Assembly: GCF_002101585.1 (NCBI RefSeq)
Contig: NZ_LQOT01000046.1
Coordinates: 1-43,847 of the forward strand
DNA length: 43,847 bases
Source: Mycolicibacter engbaekii
Lineage (GTDB): Bacteria > Actinomycetota > Actinomycetes > Mycobacteriales > Mycobacteriaceae
Direction: 5' to 3'
Positions 41,141-43,847 of this stretch are shown here, in pieces. Below the pieces are notes generated by a model. The model had not been told where the DNA came from, did not search any database, and worked only from the letters and a program-made list of their open reading frames with translations. Each line of letters opens with the position of its first letter. The first letter of the stretch is position 1. The translations under genes were made by a program, and so were the position numbers.

Positions 41141-41685
41141 GGGCGAGGGCTGTCGGCGCTGGATTGGAGTCGGCGGGATTCTGGTGTGCTGTCTGTAACT
41201 GGACAGGCTCACGCGCCGAGCGTTAATGCGCCGGTTCTCAAGGCATTTGGGACGTGCATCGCCATGCAAACCCCGGAAAAATCGGGCTCAGTCACTGCGA
41301 AGCCGCCTCGGTCAGGGGCGAACGGGGTTGCGCCTTCCCAAGGCGCGATGACAAGCATGTCCGAAGGAGTGATGAAGCAGGTCGGGTCTGGTAACGCTGT
41401 GCCGCGAGCACTAACCCCCAGCAGCGTCGCCGGAAGCGCAGGGAGTTCCTGGCTCGCCGTGGGTCGCAGAGCCCGCTTTACCGCCGACCCCGCCGCTACC
41501 GCCGGGACGGTACGGCACAGTTGATTTCCCTCTACGACGGGATGGAATCCAGCGAGTCCGACGACCACAACGGAGCCGACGGGCTAGCCAGGCTCGAGCC
41601 CTCACCCGACGCAGTGGATCAGTACAGCTTCTGACTCTGATCGGGGTATGTTTCGATGGAACATGTTCTCTATTTAAGGAGGCCT
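41141..41685. other. Intergenic region with broken coding traces
   Basis: No complete gene can be supported in these 545 bp. A frame ending at 41634 encodes NPQQRRRKRREFLARRGSQ and closes with DAVDQYSF but has no start codon, only a stop shortly upstream, so it may be the end of a lost gene. Open frames of 112 and 119 residues run on both strands at 41186-41568, but neither has a ribosome site or a family I know. A perfect GAACATGTTC palindrome is at 41659-41668. Confidence 0.4.
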
Positions 41686-42072
41686 ATGCCCAGCGCTGGC
41701 CAGAACTTCAACCAAGTAGCCCTGGTTGCCTTATCGCCGGACGACGTCGCGCAACGAATCCTCTCCGGTACAGCGGGTGTCCCCGGATATACGGTGTCGA
41801 TGGCGGGTCCAGGTTCGATCGTTCTTACTCGAAAATATATCCCGACGTGGGCAATAGTCGTCGCAGTACTCGGCGTGCTCTTTTTCCTTATCGGGCTTCT
41901 AGCACTCCTCTACCGCGACACCGAAGTCACGATGGTGACCATTACACCAGTCGAGGGTGGTTCACGTGTGACGGCCTCAGGGGTTGGGAATTACGAAATG
42001 CTTACTCGTTTGACTGGGACGATGAGCTCGATGCCCGCCCTCGGTGGTGGCGCGGAGCGCGCTGCGCATTAG
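41686..42072 (+). CDS. Small single-span membrane protein
   Basis: A 128-residue protein. The N-terminal 55 residues are soluble (VALVALSPDDVAQRILS, PGYTVSMAGPGSIVLTRKY), followed by one strong membrane helix at about 54-75 (TWAIVVAVLGVLFFLIGLLA) and a C-terminal beta-like segment (VTMVTITPVEGGSRVTASG). This layout is common in small actinobacterial proteins of unknown function. The AAGGAGG site at 41676-41682 just before the ATG at 41686 decides the start, though the spacing of 3 nt is short; an in-frame ATG at 41656 is the alternative. The base composition is lower in GC than the core genes. Confidence 0.72.
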   Translation: MPSAGQNFNQVALVALSPDDVAQRILSGTAGVPGYTVSMAGPGSIVLTRKYIPTWAIVVAVLGVLFFLIGLLALLYRDTEVTMVTITPVEGGSRVTASGVGNYEMLTRLTGTMSSMPALGGGAERAAH

Positions 42073-42324
42073 TAGCGTTAACCGTCACCTCCGTGACTTC
42101 ATGTACTAACGAAGCGCCGAGCTCCTGGGCCCGACGGCACGCCATGCCAGACGCTTTCGAAGGGCGCAGATCTTCGCGGCGAGTGCATCTACAGCGACTA
42201 ACTGAATTCGGTCAGGCGAGACTGCTGGACCATACTAAACCCGGGAGATGCACGCGGCCGTCGGTATTGATGCCACGCCGCAGGACGTCAACACATCGCC
42301 TGCGCGTTAAAGGTCCGGACGTGC

Positions 42325-42645
42325 CTAAAGTGTTTCCGGGCAAAGATATTTCATCGCAAGGTAGACAAAAACCGTTACCTTATTTCCCCCGACATCTGGA
42401 CTTGCCGCCTCGAAACTCCGTAACGCGGCGCCGACGGAGCGCGACTGTACATCGTCGCAGGCGGCGTACCCCTTGCGGAGAATATCTTTGGGTTTTCCGT
42501 CTAAACCGCTCTGGTAAACCTCTTGGACGAAAGCATCCTCACGTTGGGTCGGCTTGGCCTCTGCAGGATTGGGACAAGTAAGTACAACTGCCCCGATTCC
42601 AGCCAGCCAGGCAAGACTCACCAGTCTCCTCATGGCATCTGCCAC
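42325..42645 (-). CDS. Secreted DUF732-like protein
   Basis: This 106-residue protein carries a signal peptide (RLVSLAWLAGIGAVVLTC, cleavage near PAEA) and a short mature domain with AFVQEVYQSGL, the Cys in YAACDDVQSRS and the end KYLCPETL, which fits the DUF732 pattern. It is the third such protein in the window, but not close to the other two in sequence. The GTG at 42645 starts 4 nt after TAAGGT on minus; the internal ATG at 42633 would give a cleaner signal peptide. Function unknown, envelope-associated. Confidence 0.72.
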   Translation of the reverse strand: MADAMRRLVSLAWLAGIGAVVLTCPNPAEAKPTQREDAFVQEVYQSGLDGKPKDILRKGYAACDDVQSRSVGAALRSFEAASPDVGGNKVTVFVYLAMKYLCPETL

Positions 42646-42892
42646 TTAGACCTTATGGTGGCTGGACGACTTCCTTCACGTTCCGCGCATCGATCAGGTC
42701 GGTCCGCGCTAGTAGCCATATGTCCTCAGATCCGCCATGGCTCGACGTTAGCAAGTCAACCCTGGGTTCGGAGCGGCTATGGGCAATATGACCATGGCCG
42801 TAAACCCGTCAGGACGGCCCGGGGGTCTGCTGCACGATCAGGTGACATCTGAGTTGGCTTGCCCACGATGGGCGGGCTGGAAGGATGTCCCC

Positions 42893-43201
42893 ATGGCAAG
42901 GCCCTATCCCCGTGAGTTCCGCGACGACGTTGTCCGTGTGGCCCGCAACCGCGATGACGGGGTGACGATCGAGCAGATCGCCACCGATTTCGGAGTGCAC
43001 CCGATGACGCTGCAGAAATGGCTCCGTCAGGCCGACATCGACGAGGGTGCCAAGCCCGGCAAGACCACCGGCGAGTCCGCTGAACTGCGGGAACTACGCC
43101 GCCGCAACCGTCTGCTGGAGCAGGAAAACGAGGTCCTTCGCCGGGCCGCGGCGTATCTATCGCAGGCCAACCTGCCGGGAAAAGGCTCTACCCGCTCGTG
43201 A
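42893..43201 (+). CDS. IS3-family transposase OrfA
   Basis: OrfA (102 residues) is the DNA-binding half of an IS3-type transposase. The helix-turn-helix is in VTIEQIATDFGVHPMTLQKW near 26-45 and a leucine-zipper-like helix follows in LRELRRRNRLLEQENEVLRR near 68-87. The ATG at 42893 has a GGAAGGATG lead 7-13 nt before it. Its TGA overlaps the GTG of OrfB by 4 bp (GTGA at 43198-43201), the usual site for coupling or frameshifting to make the OrfAB transposase. Confidence 0.92.
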   Translation: MARPYPREFRDDVVRVARNRDDGVTIEQIATDFGVHPMTLQKWLRQADIDEGAKPGKTTGESAELRELRRRNRLLEQENEVLRRAAAYLSQANLPGKGSTRS

Positions 43202-43847
43202 AAGAGCTCGCCGCCGACGGAATCCCCGTCGCGGTGACGTGCCGGGTACTCAAGCTCGCCCGCCAACCGTATTACCGCTGGCTGGCCCAGCCGGTCACCG
43301 AGGCTGAACTCGTCGAGGCCTACCGCGCGAACGCCCTGTTCGACGCCCATCGCGACGATCCGGAGTTCGGGTATCGCTTCCTGGTCGATGAGGCCGGCGA
43401 CGTCGGCCAGCCGATGGCCGATCGGACCGGGTGGCGGATCTGTTCGGACAACGGCTGGTGGAGTGCGTTCGGCAAACGGAAACGCGGCAAGAACGGCAAG
43501 TCTGGTCCACCGGTGCATGACGATCTGGTCGGCCGTGACTTCACTGCCGATGCGCCAAATCAGTTGTGGCTCAGTGATATCACTGAACACCACACCGGCG
43601 AAGGCAAGCTCTACCTCTGTGCGGTCAAGGACGCGTTCTCCAATCGGATCGTGGGCTACAGCATCGACTCCCGCATGAAGTCTCGGCTGGCCACCACAGC
43701 GTTGGCCAGTGCGGTGGCCCGCCGCGGTGAGGTCGCTGGCTGCATACTGCATTCGGATCGCGGATCTCAGGGCGGATTCAACTGGTCGTCGCAACGCCTT
43801 GACTGTGGAGGTGTTCAACAGTGGCGACGAAGGATTGGGCTGCGAAG
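43198..43847 (+). CDS. IS3-family transposase OrfB (3' end outside window, possibly disrupted)
   Basis: The catalytic integrase-core half of the IS3 transposase. It has the N-terminal HTH_21-type region (VAVTCRVLKLARQPYYRW), then the DDE core with the first Asp in NQLWLSDITEH and the second in ILHSDRGSQ near residue 190. The third acidic residue lies beyond the window if the frame is intact. After HSDRGSQ the translation becomes GGFNWSSQRLDCGGVQQW, which is not like the family, so the gene may be interrupted there. A new GTG with a ribosome site follows at 43821. Confidence 0.85.
   Translation, partial: MKELAADGIPVAVTCRVLKLARQPYYRWLAQPVTEAELVEAYRANALFDAHRDDPEFGYRFLVDEAGDVGQPMADRTGWRICSDNGWWSAFGKRKRGKNGKSGPPVHDDLVGRDFTADAPNQLWLSDITEHHTGEGKLYLCAVKDAFSNRIVGYSIDSRMKSRLATTALASAVARRGEVAGCILHSDRGSQGGFNWSSQRLDCGGVQQWRRRIGLR
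43821..43847 (+). CDS. Start of a further reading frame inside the IS3 element
   Basis: GTG at 43821 opens a frame beginning MATKDWAAK, with GGAGGT 8 nt upstream (43807-43812). It lies in a different frame from orfB, just after the orfB sequence stops resembling its family. This is what one would expect if a second mobile element had landed in orfB. Only nine codons are visible. Confidence 0.35.

Larger units (their letters stand above)
42828..43847 (+). mobile_element. IS3-family insertion sequence, right end outside window
   Basis: The element holds orfA and orfB in the usual overlap. The left end is placed only approximately: the non-coding lead GGTCTGCTGCACGATCAGGT before orfA looks like an IS3 terminal region, but the inverted repeat cannot be confirmed without the right end. 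Confidence 0.6.

Noticed and set aside
41186..41568. Overlapping open frames on both strands as genes
   Set aside because: Neither has a ribosome site or recognisable domain, and they lie over one another, so neither can be supported.
41659..41668. GAACATGTTC as a LexA site
   Set aside because: The half-sites are separated by 2 nt rather than the 4 nt of the mycobacterial SOS box.

Overview
The window comes from a high-GC mycobacterium. The strongest markers are at the left end: an ESX-5 type VII secretion locus on the minus strand (eccB5, eccC5, a PE19-like gene and the start of an EsxM/QILSS-type WXG100 gene). ESX-5 is typical of the slow-growing lineage, so this is most likely a slow grower. 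Three DUF732-like secreted proteins, an LppA-like lipoprotein pair and many leaderless promoters (TANNNT, 6-7 nt, start codon) fit that origin.

Layout. (1) 1-6669 is ESX-5. Compared with the M. tuberculosis order as I remember it, cyp143 and the PPE25-PE18-PPE26-PPE27 block are missing. Their place is taken by a strong intrinsic terminator and a putative promoter for PE19-esxM. (2) 7139-8917 is a membrane cytochrome fused to a sulfite-oxidase-fold molybdenum domain. (3) 9052-14758 is a fatty-acid or side-chain catabolic divergon: SDR, thiolase, acyl-CoA dehydrogenase, GntR regulator and an unknown gene on minus, facing a second acyl-CoA dehydrogenase on plus. (4) 15085-29255 is mostly ordinary chromosome: a leaderless cysteine-peptidase-like protein with a Pro-rich tail, a methyltransferase, a bacterial INSIG homologue next to a TM0106-type RecB/RNase H nuclease, two divergent DUF732-type genes, topoisomerase IB, an M15-like secreted peptidase, a small protein behind a LexA-type SOS box, a Pif1-like helicase with a degenerate exonuclease and BRCT tail, TspO, an MpaB/DUF2236 protein, a molybdopterin oxidoreductase and a lipase-like lipoprotein.

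(5) 29.3-43.8 kb is accessory and mosaic. It has a Cys-rich small ORF, a stand-alone nuclease resembling CdiA C-terminal toxins, an S1-fold pseudo-protease whose catalytic residues are replaced, an NDH-2-like flavoprotein, a frameshifted dnaB-type helicase remnant, two paralogous lipoproteins plus a third 3' remnant with an MgtA-type P-ATPase between them, a 44-bp 3' half of a tRNA-Pro(GGG) gene (a probable att scar), a DapB-like oxidoreductase, two small envelope proteins and an IS3-family element running off the right edge, possibly itself interrupted.

The most interesting items are the INSIG-nuclease pair, the tRNA scar with the interrupted lipoprotein array, the orphan toxin-like nuclease, the helicase-exonuclease-BRCT fusion and several unassigned operator-like palindromes and repeats. 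All family calls are from reading translated sequence and memory of the families; no search was run.
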